NCBI RefSeq assembly: GCF_902493215.1
Contig: NZ_CABUOL010000013.1
Location: forward strand, 1-64,000
Reading direction: 5' to 3'
Length of the DNA stretch: 64,000 nt
Origin: an uncultured Mediterranea sp.
Lineage (GTDB): Bacteria > Bacteroidota > Bacteroidia > Bacteroidales > Bacteroidaceae
Made by a program: the position numbers and the translations under genes. Below are positions 8,371-19,600 of the stretch, in pieces. The notes beneath the pieces are model-generated. The model had not been told where the DNA came from. It was given only the letters and a program-made list of their open reading frames with translations, and ran no database searches. Position 1 is the first letter of the stretch. Every line of letters begins with the position of its first letter.

Positions 8371-11300
8371 ATGCTTCTAACGATATATGACAAAGCCGGG
8401 AACAAGCGTGCGGATGTGGCCGTGAACGACAGCTCGACGCAAAGCAAGGAGGTACAGGGAGACAATGTGCTTTCCCTGTCGTTCAGCTACTATGATTTTC
8501 TGCCCCTGGACGTGAACGACTACACGGACTATCTGGGTGAACGGTACTGGCTGACGGAACGCTACACTCCGAAGCAGGTGAACGAGGGCGAATGGGACTA
8601 TGACCTGAAGCTGTACGGTGTGGAGAGCCTGATCAAGCGGTTCCTGGTGCTGGAGACGACGGACGGGGACACGAACCCGGTGTTCACCCTGACAGCCACG
8701 CCCCGCGAGCATGCGGCGATGGTGGTGAAAGCCATCAATGACGGCATGGGCCACACGACCGACTGGAAGGTGGGTACGGTGGAAGGTACGGAGCTGATCA
8801 CGATAGACTACGAGGGGATGTACTGCGACGAGGCGCTGAAAGCCATTGCCGAAAAGGCCGGCGGCAAGGTGGAATGGTGGGTTGAGGGGCAGACGGTGAA
8901 CGTGTGCCGCTGTGAGCACGGGGAAGAAATCACCCTTGGCTATGGCAAGGGGCTGACCTCGCTGGAAAAAGACACCAGCAACACGGCCAAGTTCTACACC
9001 CGCCTGTTCCCGGTAGGTTCGACCCGCAACATCGATGCGGAGAAATACGGCAGCCCGCGTCTGATGCTTCCCGGCGGCAGGAAGTACATCGAGCAGGGCG
9101 TGGATGAATACGGCATCTATGACCATTACGAGCAGGATGCCTTCAGCGGCATCTTCCCCCGTCGGGTCGGTACGGTAAGCTCGGTTCGCAGCGAGGAGGT
9201 GACGGACGAAGAAGGGAACAAATTCACCGTCTATTATTTCCGGGACGGGGAACTGGACTTTGACCCCAACCAGTACGAGCTGGCGGGTGAGACCAAGCGT
9301 GTGTCGTTCCAGACGGGCGACCTGGCCGGGCTGGGAGAAAGCGATGACCACTACTTTGAGGTGAACTACGACAGTGCGGCAAGGGAATTTGAACTGATTA
9401 CCATCTGGCCCTACGATGACGACACCCAGCTGCCGGGCGGCCAGATGGTGCCCCGAGCAGGCGATACCTATATCCTGTGGAACATCCGGATGCCGGATGA
9501 GTATTACCGGCTGGCCGAAGAGGAATTTGCGGCAGCGGTTGAGGAGTACAACCGGGACCACTGGCTGGATATTGCCGCCTACAAAGCTCCGACAGACCCG
9601 GTGTACATCGAGGAGCACGGCATCGACCTGTTTGTGGGCAGACGGGTGAAGCTAGAGAGCCGGAAGTATTTCCCGGAAAAAGGCTACCGTCAGAGCCGTA
9701 TCACCAAAATCAGCCGCAAGGTGAACGAACCCGGGCAGATGGACATCGAGATAAGCGATGCGCTGCAGGTGGGCAAGTTTGACAAGGTGACGGACAGCAT
9801 CGGTGCGCTGAAAAGCTATACGAAATCAAAGACGGAAGGCGCTGCCCTTCCGGACATTATACGAAGCTGGGACAAGACGATGCCCACAGACAACAACCTG
9901 TTTTCCGCCCGGCGCAGCCAGAAAGAGTTCCTGAACAAGAGCAAGCCGGACACGGCCAAAGAGCCCATCCGCTTCCTGAAAGGTGTGACCTTTGGCGAGG
10001 CTGCCGGCGGCAAGCCCTGCGGCAGTGTGGACGGTGAGGGCAATGCCGAGTACCTGACTGCCGTGATCCGCGAACTGCTGCGCAGCACGGAGTTTGTGGA
10101 CGGGCTGACCGGTGAGGGCTGGCAGCTGTGGATTGACCAGCTGACGGGACTGACGAACCTGACGGTGGACAAAGTGACTGCCCGGCAAAGTCTGGTGGCG
10201 CTGGAACTGCTGATTGAGCAGGTGCGCAGCGTGTGCGGCCAGCTGGTGGTGTCGGCAGCCAACGGCAAGATCAAGGACGTGGTGAAGCAGGGTGACAACT
10301 ACCGCATCCTGTTTGAGCAGGAATCGGGCTTTGTGGCTCATGACCTGATGCGCTGTGCCGTTACAGGCGGGGCAAAGCTGAAATCCTACTGGGTGGAGGT
10401 GGCCTCGGTGATAGCCGGCGGGGTGATGGTTCCGGTTAGCGAGTTTGGCGGGGTGAAGCCGGAGGCCGGCGATGAGTGCGTGCTGATGGGCAACACGGAA
10501 AACCCGCTCCGGCAGAACCTTATATCCATTGCGGCCACGGAGGACGGGCGGCCCCGTATAGACATTTTGGACGGTGTGAAGGCCAAGAACTTCAACGGCT
10601 GCCTGCGCTGCCGGCTGGGCAAGCTGGACGGCATCAAGAGCAGCGATTTCCCGGCAGACAACCAGCCGAAAGGAAACGGCCTGTATGCCGACAACGTGTG
10701 GCTGAAGGGTACGTTTGTGCTGATGACCGGCGAGGACATCCTGACGCGGTTTGAGATAACCGAAGGCAAAATCCATTCAGCCGTGGAAAGTTTGCGCAAG
10801 GAGATACGCGAAGAACAGAGCTATCTGGACAACAGCAGTTTTGCCGACGGCATGGACAAATGGAAGACGGGCAGCAAGGCTACGCTGTTCACCCTGGGCG
10901 GACGCTGGATCTGGGCGAACGGCGGTCCTTACGGTACGAAGCCGGACGGGCATGCCGAGATACGGACTGACGGCAAGGTGCCTTATGCCTATATCCGGAA
11001 CAATTACATCATGCAAAGGCTGAAAGACTTCCGCCTGGTACCGGAGTACCGGCAGACGAACAGCCAGGGCGAACGGGTGCCCGGTGTGGTGTATCTGTCG
11101 TTCAGTTACCGGGTAGTCAAGGCCGGAAGGCTGAAAATAGAATTTGTGGGTGCTGACAAGACCGGGTTTGAGAACTTCAACATGTTCGGCCATGAAGAAG
11201 ACCTGCCCGCGGGCGGTGAGAAGATGTTTACGCTGGACGGACTTTGGAACGGAACGGGCGACTTCAAGCTGTCGTTTACGGGCGTGATTTACATTTCGCT

Positions 11301-12375
11301 GCTGGTGTTCAGCACCAACAAGGCAGACGCACTGGCCTATAAATACCGGACACTGTTTGAACAGAGCGACCGGCTGGTGAAGATTTCAGCAGCGGTGTTT
11401 GACAAGGACGGTGAAGCATTGAAAGAAACCGGGCTGGTGATCAAGCCGGAAGGTGCGGGGCTGTATGCCCAGGATGCCAGCGGCAAGGTGGCCCTTATCG
11501 GAGTCAGTGTGGAAGAAACAGACGAATACGGCAAGCCCGTGAGCAAAATCAAGCTGACAGCCGACCATATACAGCTGGAGGGACTGGTGACAGCCAACGG
11601 AAACTTCAGGATTTTAGAAGACGGTAGTATTGAAACAAAGAATGGTAAGTTTACCGGAGAAATTGACGCAAACACCGGAAAGATAGGCGGGTTCAGCATT
11701 TCGTATGGTCACATCGGAATTGACCGGGAAGGAGACCGCAACGGCATGTATCTTTTTGATACGATGATAGGATTCAACGGTGATGAGATGCAATCCATTA
11801 TCGGCACCTGGTCAGATTTAGGAACCCCTCTGTTGGGGAGATTCATCAATACACGAAACGATTATACGAATTATGGGCTGATATTTAACGTGTCTGGTAG
11901 CTTGAGCAATCGAAACTATGCGTTTTTAGGTACGGGAGACGGTATATTGAAAGGCGTTGTGGAAGGCTTCAGGCTGAACTGGATTTCTTTCGATAAAGAA
12001 AACGAAGCCAAATATGTCAATCTGAATAAAGGGAAATATGTGGAAGTAAACGGTAGTTATAACAATTGCGTGTTGATGCTTCCCCGCCTGCCGGATTTGC
12101 GTACGGCTTTGGGATTGGGTATCCAATCCACTGAAGATATGGCAGTCAGGTTGACTGTGGTAAAGCGCAGCGGAGTGAATGTGAAAGTTTACGGCAGAAC
12201 AAATAAGATAACAATAAACGGTAATTCTGTGGACAATGATGAACATCCCTATCTGCGAGACAACAATTTTGGGAATACCCAATATTGGGAGATTGGCAAC
12301 GGGGATACAGTTGAATTCCTGCTGACCTTCAGCGGGAATGAATATAATGCCTATACAGTGAGTATTCATCGATAA
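8371..12375 (+). CDS. Phage tail hub / tail-associated fibre protein
   Basis: A 1334-residue protein. Residues about 1-480 look like a baseplate-hub or tail-endopeptidase-type region (SFSYYDFLPLDVNDY, WLTERYTPKQVNEGEWDYDL, then VKLESRKYFPEKGYRQSRIT and an end ISDALQVGKFDKVTDS), as in many Siphophage Tal proteins. Residues about 480-860 are a linker and beta region. Residues about 1070-1120 carry the tail-fibre signature NGKFTGEIDANTGKIGGFSI, after which the C-terminal 220 residues should form the outer, receptor-facing part. From about 11590 the DNA becomes visibly richer in A and T, pointing to swapping of the tip. No lysozyme or peptidase site was recognised. Confidence 0.75.
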   Translation: MLLTIYDKAGNKRADVAVNDSSTQSKEVQGDNVLSLSFSYYDFLPLDVNDYTDYLGERYWLTERYTPKQVNEGEWDYDLKLYGVESLIKRFLVLETTDGDTNPVFTLTATPREHAAMVVKAINDGMGHTTDWKVGTVEGTELITIDYEGMYCDEALKAIAEKAGGKVEWWVEGQTVNVCRCEHGEEITLGYGKGLTSLEKDTSNTAKFYTRLFPVGSTRNIDAEKYGSPRLMLPGGRKYIEQGVDEYGIYDHYEQDAFSGIFPRRVGTVSSVRSEEVTDEEGNKFTVYYFRDGELDFDPNQYELAGETKRVSFQTGDLAGLGESDDHYFEVNYDSAAREFELITIWPYDDDTQLPGGQMVPRAGDTYILWNIRMPDEYYRLAEEEFAAAVEEYNRDHWLDIAAYKAPTDPVYIEEHGIDLFVGRRVKLESRKYFPEKGYRQSRITKISRKVNEPGQMDIEISDALQVGKFDKVTDSIGALKSYTKSKTEGAALPDIIRSWDKTMPTDNNLFSARRSQKEFLNKSKPDTAKEPIRFLKGVTFGEAAGGKPCGSVDGEGNAEYLTAVIRELLRSTEFVDGLTGEGWQLWIDQLTGLTNLTVDKVTARQSLVALELLIEQVRSVCGQLVVSAANGKIKDVVKQGDNYRILFEQESGFVAHDLMRCAVTGGAKLKSYWVEVASVIAGGVMVPVSEFGGVKPEAGDECVLMGNTENPLRQNLISIAATEDGRPRIDILDGVKAKNFNGCLRCRLGKLDGIKSSDFPADNQPKGNGLYADNVWLKGTFVLMTGEDILTRFEITEGKIHSAVESLRKEIREEQSYLDNSSFADGMDKWKTGSKATLFTLGGRWIWANGGPYGTKPDGHAEIRTDGKVPYAYIRNNYIMQRLKDFRLVPEYRQTNSQGERVPGVVYLSFSYRVVKAGRLKIEFVGADKTGFENFNMFGHEEDLPAGGEKMFTLDGLWNGTGDFKLSFTGVIYISLLVFSTNKADALAYKYRTLFEQSDRLVKISAAVFDKDGEALKETGLVIKPEGAGLYAQDASGKVALIGVSVEETDEYGKPVSKIKLTADHIQLEGLVTANGNFRILEDGSIETKNGKFTGEIDANTGKIGGFSISYGHIGIDREGDRNGMYLFDTMIGFNGDEMQSIIGTWSDLGTPLLGRFINTRNDYTNYGLIFNVSGSLSNRNYAFLGTGDGILKGVVEGFRLNWISFDKENEAKYVNLNKGKYVEVNGSYNNCVLMLPRLPDLRTALGLGIQSTEDMAVRLTVVKRSGVNVKVYGRTNKITINGNSVDNDEHPYLRDNNFGNTQYWEIGNGDTVEFLLTFSGNEYNAYTVSIHR

Positions 12376-12388
12376 AAACTATACGAAT

Positions 12389-12670
12389 ATGAAGTTGAAC
12401 TTTAAAGAATTCCGCATTCCGTCCGGAATCAACAAGAGGAACTGGCGGATTACAGACGTGCGTGAACAGGTGGCAGACCTGCTCTATACCCATGCAAACG
12501 GCATCAAGGCCCATCGGCTGGCCTTCAAGATACTGGACAGTACCGGTGACGAGGAATACAGCACCGAGGAAACCGGCACGGTGCGGTATGTGATAGAACA
12601 GTTTTGCCTGCCCTGCGTGATTGACGGACTGAATGAACTGCTGCAGGCAGGGAACCATAAAAACGAATGA
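12389..12670 (+). CDS. Small conserved phage tail-region protein
   Basis: A 93-residue protein beginning MKLNFKEFRIPSGINKRNW, mixed alpha and beta, with no signal peptide or membrane segment. It lies 13 bases after the hub gene and ends in an ATGA overlap with the next gene, so it belongs to the tail operon. The family is not recognised; a baseplate or fibre-assembly role is a guess from position only. Confidence 0.6.
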   Translation: MKLNFKEFRIPSGINKRNWRITDVREQVADLLYTHANGIKAHRLAFKILDSTGDEEYSTEETGTVRYVIEQFCLPCVIDGLNELLQAGNHKNE

Positions 12671-13386
12671 GTATGGCAGAAATGACGCAAGAAGAAATGG
12701 TTCAGGAAGTGCTGGACCGTGTGCTCCAGTCCTCTACCGGTGTGGAGGACCTGGAAACTGTTACCTCGCTGAGCGGTGTGAAATCACTGCCCGGCGAGAA
12801 GGACGGCAAGATGGTGAACGTACCTCTGGAACTGATAGGGAAACCTGCGAGCGATGCCGCCGCCCGTGCCGAGGCTGCCGCCAAGAAAGCGGAAGGAGCC
12901 GTAGCCGGACTGGAGGAAAAGACCCAGGCCGCCACGGAAGCCGCGACCAAGGCCAACGAAGCGGCAGCCAAGGCAGAAAATGCCGCTTCCAAGGTGGAAC
13001 AGACTACGGCAGCAGCCGTCGGCGGGGCTACTGCACGCTTTTCCTCATGGATGGAAACCGGAAACGTTTTACCTGACAAGTGTACCAAGCCGGGCGGCAG
13101 CGTGGTGTATGTGGCCGGTGCCGGGAAATTCGCCTACCACATGGACTCCACCCTGTACGGGGACTGGGACGTGGCGGGTGTGCCTCCTGCCGGCATGTTC
13201 ATGAATGCGGACCGGACAGCCATCCTGCCGGACAAGCTTTACCTGTTGGGCGATGCCGTATATACCGGAACAGAAGGCCGCCTGAGACTGCTGGCCTACC
13301 GGCATGAGGTGATGAGCGGGGATGCTTACGAGGCACTGCCGGACAAGGATGCGAATACGCTGTATCTGATTTATGAGGAGGATTGA
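12667..13386 (+). CDS. Coiled-coil tail fibre-like protein
   Basis: A 239-residue protein with a helical start, an alanine-rich heptad region (residues about 55-115, with AAARAEAAAKKAEGAVAGLE and similar) that should form a trimeric stalk, and a C-terminal beta-rich head (about 125-239, ending DKDANTLYLIYEED). This stalk-and-head layout is typical of short fibre or neck-appendage proteins. The ending NTLYLIYEED is seen often in Bacteroidales phage structural proteins. It overlaps the previous gene (ATGA); ATG 12673 is an alternative start. Confidence 0.6.
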   Translation: MSMAEMTQEEMVQEVLDRVLQSSTGVEDLETVTSLSGVKSLPGEKDGKMVNVPLELIGKPASDAAARAEAAAKKAEGAVAGLEEKTQAATEAATKANEAAAKAENAASKVEQTTAAAVGGATARFSSWMETGNVLPDKCTKPGGSVVYVAGAGKFAYHMDSTLYGDWDVAGVPPAGMFMNADRTAILPDKLYLLGDAVYTGTEGRLRLLAYRHEVMSGDAYEALPDKDANTLYLIYEED

Positions 13387-13388
13387 CG

Positions 13389-13577
13389 ATGATAACCATA
13401 GGCGGTAAGGAAATAACGGCTGCGTATGTGGGGAAACGTGCCCTGTCGGCTGTCTATGCCGGGGCAAGGCTGGTATGGTCCGCAATCAGCAGCTGTTTCG
13501 GACTTGGATACTGGAAAGGCGACGAGCCGTGGAACGGGTCGGACGCATGGAACGGTAGCAGTAAAACTGATAAATGA
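13389..13577 (+). CDS. Small Trp-rich phage tail-region protein
   Basis: A 62-residue protein starting MITIGGKEITAAYVGKRALS; ATG 13389 is preferred over TTG 13383, which overlaps the previous stop. The layout is short repeated strands of the type AYVGKRALSAVYAGARLVW, then SCFGLGYWKGDEPWNGSDAW. Very similar small proteins (strand, strand, then SCFG and W..D.PW..D.W) are common before large tail proteins in Bacteroides phages. Function unknown; probably a structural or assembly cofactor of the giant protein that follows 25 bases downstream. Confidence 0.6.
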   Translation: MITIGGKEITAAYVGKRALSAVYAGARLVWSAISSCFGLGYWKGDEPWNGSDAWNGSSKTDK

Positions 13578-13602
13578 ATGATTATTATAAAAGGACAGTA
13601 TT

Positions 13603-16600
13603 ATGGCAAAAAGGAAAATAAGCGGAATCATCAATGCGACTGAACATCCGATGAATCTTGAAACACTATGGAACCAGAAACAGCCGGACGGCACCTATCA
13701 TGCCTATGCCGGGGACGATGTCGAAGCGTTTCTGAAGAAGGAACTGTCAAACCGTACCCCTACCGAGGAACTGGTGGGCGGCGAGACGAAACCCCCTACA
13801 TCCGGAACGGTGTTTGATGCAATGGTGGGTACGGTGACGGACGTGGATGTGCAGGACAGCGAGGACGGCACCCAGTACGTGATGACCGTCAAGCAGAAGG
13901 ATAACCAGGGCGGCGAGAGCTCGAAGGAGGTGCGCTTTTCCAAGTACACCGACGACGACAAGGTGGTGGTGAACATTGACCTGACGGACAGCGGCGGAGC
14001 GGGACTTCCCTCCCAGCAGTACCTGGCACTGGGAAGCGGCTTTGTGGTGAAATACTCCGTGAGCGTGGGTACTGCCGGTGGCGGTACGGTGGACGGCTAC
14101 AGCGACCTGAAAGCCCGCGTGATTGTGAAACGCGGTTCGACCGTGATCAGTGAGTTCCAGGATGCGGAGTTTGCGGGTGTGACAGCCGGACAGAGCTACA
14201 CCTTTGACGCATCGCCCTACCTGAAGGATGCTACCGCCTATACCGTGCAGGTGGAGGCGCAGGCTACCTACCAGGGAGGCACGCTGATGAAGACGGCCAC
14301 AGCCAAGGTGACCATGGTGGCCATGACGCTGGAGACCACCTACTCGGTGGGCAACGGGCTGGCCGACGGCGGGTACCGGAACGATGTGAACATCCCCTTT
14401 ACGGCCAAGGGTACGAGCGGCGAGAAGAACATCTACTACCGTGTGAACGGCGGCCAGGCTTTTACCCTCGGTCTTTCGGCCGGCAGCGGGGTGCAGCAGA
14501 AGAACGTGACTATCCCGCTGACGCAGATGCAGGAAGGTACGAACGTGGTGGAAGCCTACGCACAGCATGAGAACTCCGGTGTGGTGAGCCAGGTGCATTA
14601 CATTACGCTGCTGAAGGCAGGCGGAGGTGTGACAGCGTATGCCGGCCTGATGTTCAGCCACCGGGCAGCGGGGTTCCAGCGTGACTGGAAACACCCGGTG
14701 CTGGAGGCAGAGCAGTTCACGGCATGGAGCTTTTCGTATGCCGGTTATGACCGCGATGCGTACACGGCCCGCGTAAAAGTGACCAATCAGGGCAGTGTGG
14801 TGAAGGAAGACCTGCTGCAGCGCGGTGAGACCGGCAGCTACGGGCGGACGAACGTGAACGTGGAACCGCTGGACTACCGCGTGTCGTGCGGTGATGCCGT
14901 GCTTGAGGTGCGGGTGAACACCGCATCGCACCCCGACATTGAAGCTACGCTGGCACCGGATGCGGTGTGTACGTTTGATGCCTTCGGGCGAAGCAACACG
15001 GAAAACAACCCGGCCAGCTGGGTGAGCGGTGACAAGCGCATGGAGTTCCGGGACGTGCTGTGGAGCGTGAACGAATACGGGGCAGGAAGCGGCTGGCACA
15101 AGGACCGCCTGCTGCTGGCCGGCGGTGCAGGCATGACCCTGACGGCCGACGGAGGATACCGCCCCTTCAACGAAGCGGACAAGCCGGAGGGCTTTGCCAT
15201 CCGTGACGTGGGCATGACGCTGGAGATAGAATACAGCACGGCGAACGTGACGGACACGAACGCGGAACTGATTACCTGCCTGGGACAGCTGGACAACGGC
15301 AACCGGTACGGGCTGATTGTGACCCCGGAAGAGGCCAAGTTCCTGACCGGTGTGGTGACCGAGGCGATGGATGCCGGGCAGGTGCTGCGCTATGAGGACT
15401 CGGTGGGTACGAAATTCCAGCCGGGTACGAACATCCGCATTACCTACGTGTTCTACCCGAACGTGCAGACGAACGAACAGCGCACGCTGATCGGCTTTTA
15501 TGTGAACGGTGAAGAATCGGCAGCTTCCAAATGGCTGGACAAGGTGAATTTCAACATCCAGAGCCAGCTGGAGTTCAAGTCAACGGGTGCCGACCTGAAC
15601 GTGAAGAGCGTGCGCATCTATAACAAGGCGCTGACCTCGGACGAGGTGCTGAACAACTACATCGTGGACCGCAACCACCTGGAAGATGCCGACGGGGAAC
15701 CGGGCGTGCGCTCGCTGGATGAGGACAACCGCGTGCTGAACGAGGGGGACACAGTGAGCATGGAGAAGCTGATGGGACTAATGAAGAAGCGCCGGAACTC
15801 GATCCTGGTACTGATAGGTACGGGCAGCGTGGGCAGTGAGGTGCCGAGCGAGAGCGACACGCTGAACGTGATGGATGCGCTGGCCCAGCTGAACAACAAG
15901 AAGGCCAACAAGCTGTGCCGGGAAGTGAGATTCTACAACGGCGAGAACCGGGCGCTGGACTGGATAGCCCGTGACATATATCTGCGTATTCAGGGTACCA
16001 GTTCGGTGAACTATGCCCGCAAGAACCTGCGCTTCTACTTCCAGAAGACAGCCAGCGGATATACGGCACGGATGAGCTACGGCGAGATAGACGGTAACGG
16101 GCAGCAGAGCAACCCGACAGCTACGGAGGGCAAGAAGAACCTGTTCCGGCTGCGGGGCAACTCGGTGGGCGCAAAACTTGCCTGTGCGAAATGTGACTTT
16201 TCAGACTCCTCCATGACGACCAACACGGGCGGTGCGAAGTTCATTCATGACGGCATGAAGGAAATGGGAATCCTGACCCCTGCCCAACAGTATGCCGCCG
16301 ACCATGCAGATACGTGCAAGGAAGATATACGCTCGGCCATTGACGGCTTGCCCTGTGACCTGTTTGTGGCCAAGAGTGTGGACGAGGACCTGACCTATTA
16401 CGGCCAGTACAACATGAACAACGAGAAGAGCGACAGCTACCCGATATTCGGTCAGGACAAGACTATCGGCGGCGAGCAATGGGGAACCGGCGACACCCTG
16501 AACTACCTGCAGGCGAACGGCGACCAGCCGAAGGAATACCTGCCCATCTGCATCGAGACGCTGAACAACTCGAATGACCTGTGCCTGTTCCGATGGCTGC

Positions 16601-19600
16601 CGTCCACGGAGCCCGACCATACGGACTTCATGGATTTCAACTTTGACGGCGGTTTCGAGTTCAACCACCCGAAAGACGTGTTCTGGAACGACGGCGGTGG
16701 CGATGCCGAAGAAGAACCGAACATCAAGGAACACTTGGGCACCGGTGACAAATATGACAAGATGTACAAGGCCCTGGACCGCATGATGGGCTTCCTGTAC
16801 AGATGCGTGAAGGAAACGCCTGCCGGCAAGAATCTGACCTATAACAGGGAGTCGCACACGTTTGACGGGGTGGACTATGAGGATGACGGCAACAGGTTCC
16901 CGACTGCGAAATGGGTGAGCCCGACCTTCAGGAAGGAAGCCGGGAAGTATTTCAACCTGCCCAACCTGGCTGCCTACTACCTGTATGTGCAGTTCAACCT
17001 GGGCGTGGACCAGCTGGCAAAAAACATGCTGGTGCGGACGTGGGACGGTGTGATGTGGTGGATAACCTATTACGACGGGGACTGCCAGCTGGGTTCGGAC
17101 AACAAGTCGTTCCTGACCGGGAAGTATGACGACAACCGTCAGACGAAGCGCGACGGTGCCTACGTGATGCAGGGACACAACAGCTGGCTGTGGAACCTGA
17201 TACTGGGCAACATGGGCAATCTGCTGGAGGAAGTGATGACCAAGGGCGTGAACGGCGGTACCAGCTTCATGAGCGCCTTCAGTATTCAGAAGGCCGTTGA
17301 CCATTTTGACACCGAACAGATGAAGAAGTGGTGCTCACGACTGTACAACAAGTCCGGTATCTTCAAATACATCTACCCGTTCCTGAACGAAATGCCGGTG
17401 GGTGCGGACGGCGCGAAACAGACCTATCCGCAGATCTACGGTCTGAAGGGTTCGCTGAAAGCGCACCGGAACTATTTCATCCAGCGCCGGTACGACCTGA
17501 AGCAGGTGGAGTACGGCTATGTATCTACGCTGGGTGCCCAGTTCTACCAGAGTACTGCATCGTTGGACAAGGCTTATAAGCTGAAACCGATGCAGTACCG
17601 GCTGACCATCCCGTACCGTGTGCAGTTATCTACCAGCAACGGCGTACAGGCTGACAGCGGTGTGGTGGATGCGGACGTGCTCCATTCCCTGCAGCTGACC
17701 CGTTCGTTCGGCGAAAATGACCCGCTGAAGATTATCGGTGCAGCCAAAATCAAGGAACTGGTGTGGCATGAAGATGCGTTCGCCATCGGGTTCAACTTCG
17801 GTCTGCTGACCTCACTGGTAAAACTGGATATGAGCGTGGAGAAAGCCAGCGGATACCGGAACGGCTCGTTCATGGCCTCGACGAACGGGATGCTGCTTCT
17901 GGAAGAAGTGAACATGCGGAATAACCTGCTTGCCCGGAACGGGGACAACGGAAACGTGGCCACCTTGGATTTGAGCTGGCAGGGGCGGCTGAAGAAACTG
18001 GACGTAAGAGGTACGGGACTGACCCGCGTGAAACTGGCCACCGGTGCGCCCGTTGTGCAGTTATGCCTGCCGGACACGATTGAGGAACTGTTCCTGGAAT
18101 ATCTGACCAAGCTGCAGGACAGTGGCCTGATACTGGAAGGCATCAATAATGTGCGGGGCTACCGCTACACCAACTGCCCCGGCATTGACGGGTTTGCCAT
18201 GCTGGAACGCCTGCATCAGGCCAGACTGAACGGCAGCGGCAAGCTGGAGCGCTTTGTGCTGGAGATAGACAGGGAAGACGACGGAACCCTGCTGAAGAAG
18301 TATTTCGATTACGGAACGTACACGCAGACGGGTGCGGTGGATGACAGGCATTCGGGACTGAGGGGCAAGCTGACCCTGACGAAGTATCTGGCTGATGAGG
18401 AACTGGAGAAGTATGCCGCCCGTTATCCAGAACTGACCATCAAGCAGCCGCCCTATACGATGATTGAGTTTGACGACAGTGTGGCCGACGATGCCAACAT
18501 TTCGAACCTGGACAACAAGACGGGGTACAAATACGGCAATACGTACAAAATGAGCGGGCATGTGAATGCCATCCTGTCCAAGCGCCACCGCGTACTGGCC
18601 AAGGTGACCAAGATGCCAACGAGCCGGAAGGTGGAGATAGCCGGGCAGCAGGTGGAAGTGAACAACCCGGACGGGGAGATGACCTATTTCCCCCTGCATG
18701 ACGAAAGCTCGAACTTCTATGCCGATGCGGAGGATATGAACGACTGCACGGTGGCGAAGCTGGACGGCAGCGAGGGTGACTGGATGATGTATGAGCCGTT
18801 CTACTGGAGCAAGGGTATCAACGATTATCTGAACAACAAGAAGTATGCCTGCTACAGCAGTTATCCGGAGGACGAAATGCCCCCGATTCCGGAGGCGACA
18901 GTACTGACGCTGGATGCCATCAAGGAAACGCAGGGCGGCTGGCTGGGTGAACGCAAGATCATGAGCGGAAAACCTACGTTGATGGAATCCTATACGACTG
19001 ACAAGGCCTATTCGGTATGTAAGGTGGATGTATCCGGCTACAGACGTGTCCGCTTTCCGAGCGTTCCCGGTACGGGGCTTATCGGCAGTGTGTTTGTGGA
19101 TGATGCAGGAAACATCCTGAAGAGCATCGTGGTGCCGACCATCGGCTTGAAATTTGAAGCCGGCATGTATCTGATAGCAGACGTTCCGGAACGTGCTACA
19201 GCCCTGCATTTCTCCATTCTGAACACGGCAGAGTTTGACTGCGTGGTGCTGAGCAACAGCGACAAGATAGAGGACATGGAACCGGATTGGGTGGCCAATG
19301 AGGAGCATCTGTGTGCCGTTGTGGGCAGTTCTGTAGTGGGCAGCAAGTTGCGCGCCTGCATAACCGGCGGCTCGACCACTGCCAGCATGACGTGGACGGA
19401 CTTCCACTATTACAGCCAGCAGCGTGGCATGCAGCAGATAGACTCGCTGATGCACAGCCGCATCGCGAACCTGAGCTATGCAAAGTACGGGCGTAGGGAC
19501 ATGCAGGAACAATGCGGTGCCGGTCAGCATAACAATAACCGGACAACAGGTGGAACGGCAGAACACGGGATGACAGACACCATCGGCTACGATGAAGCGT

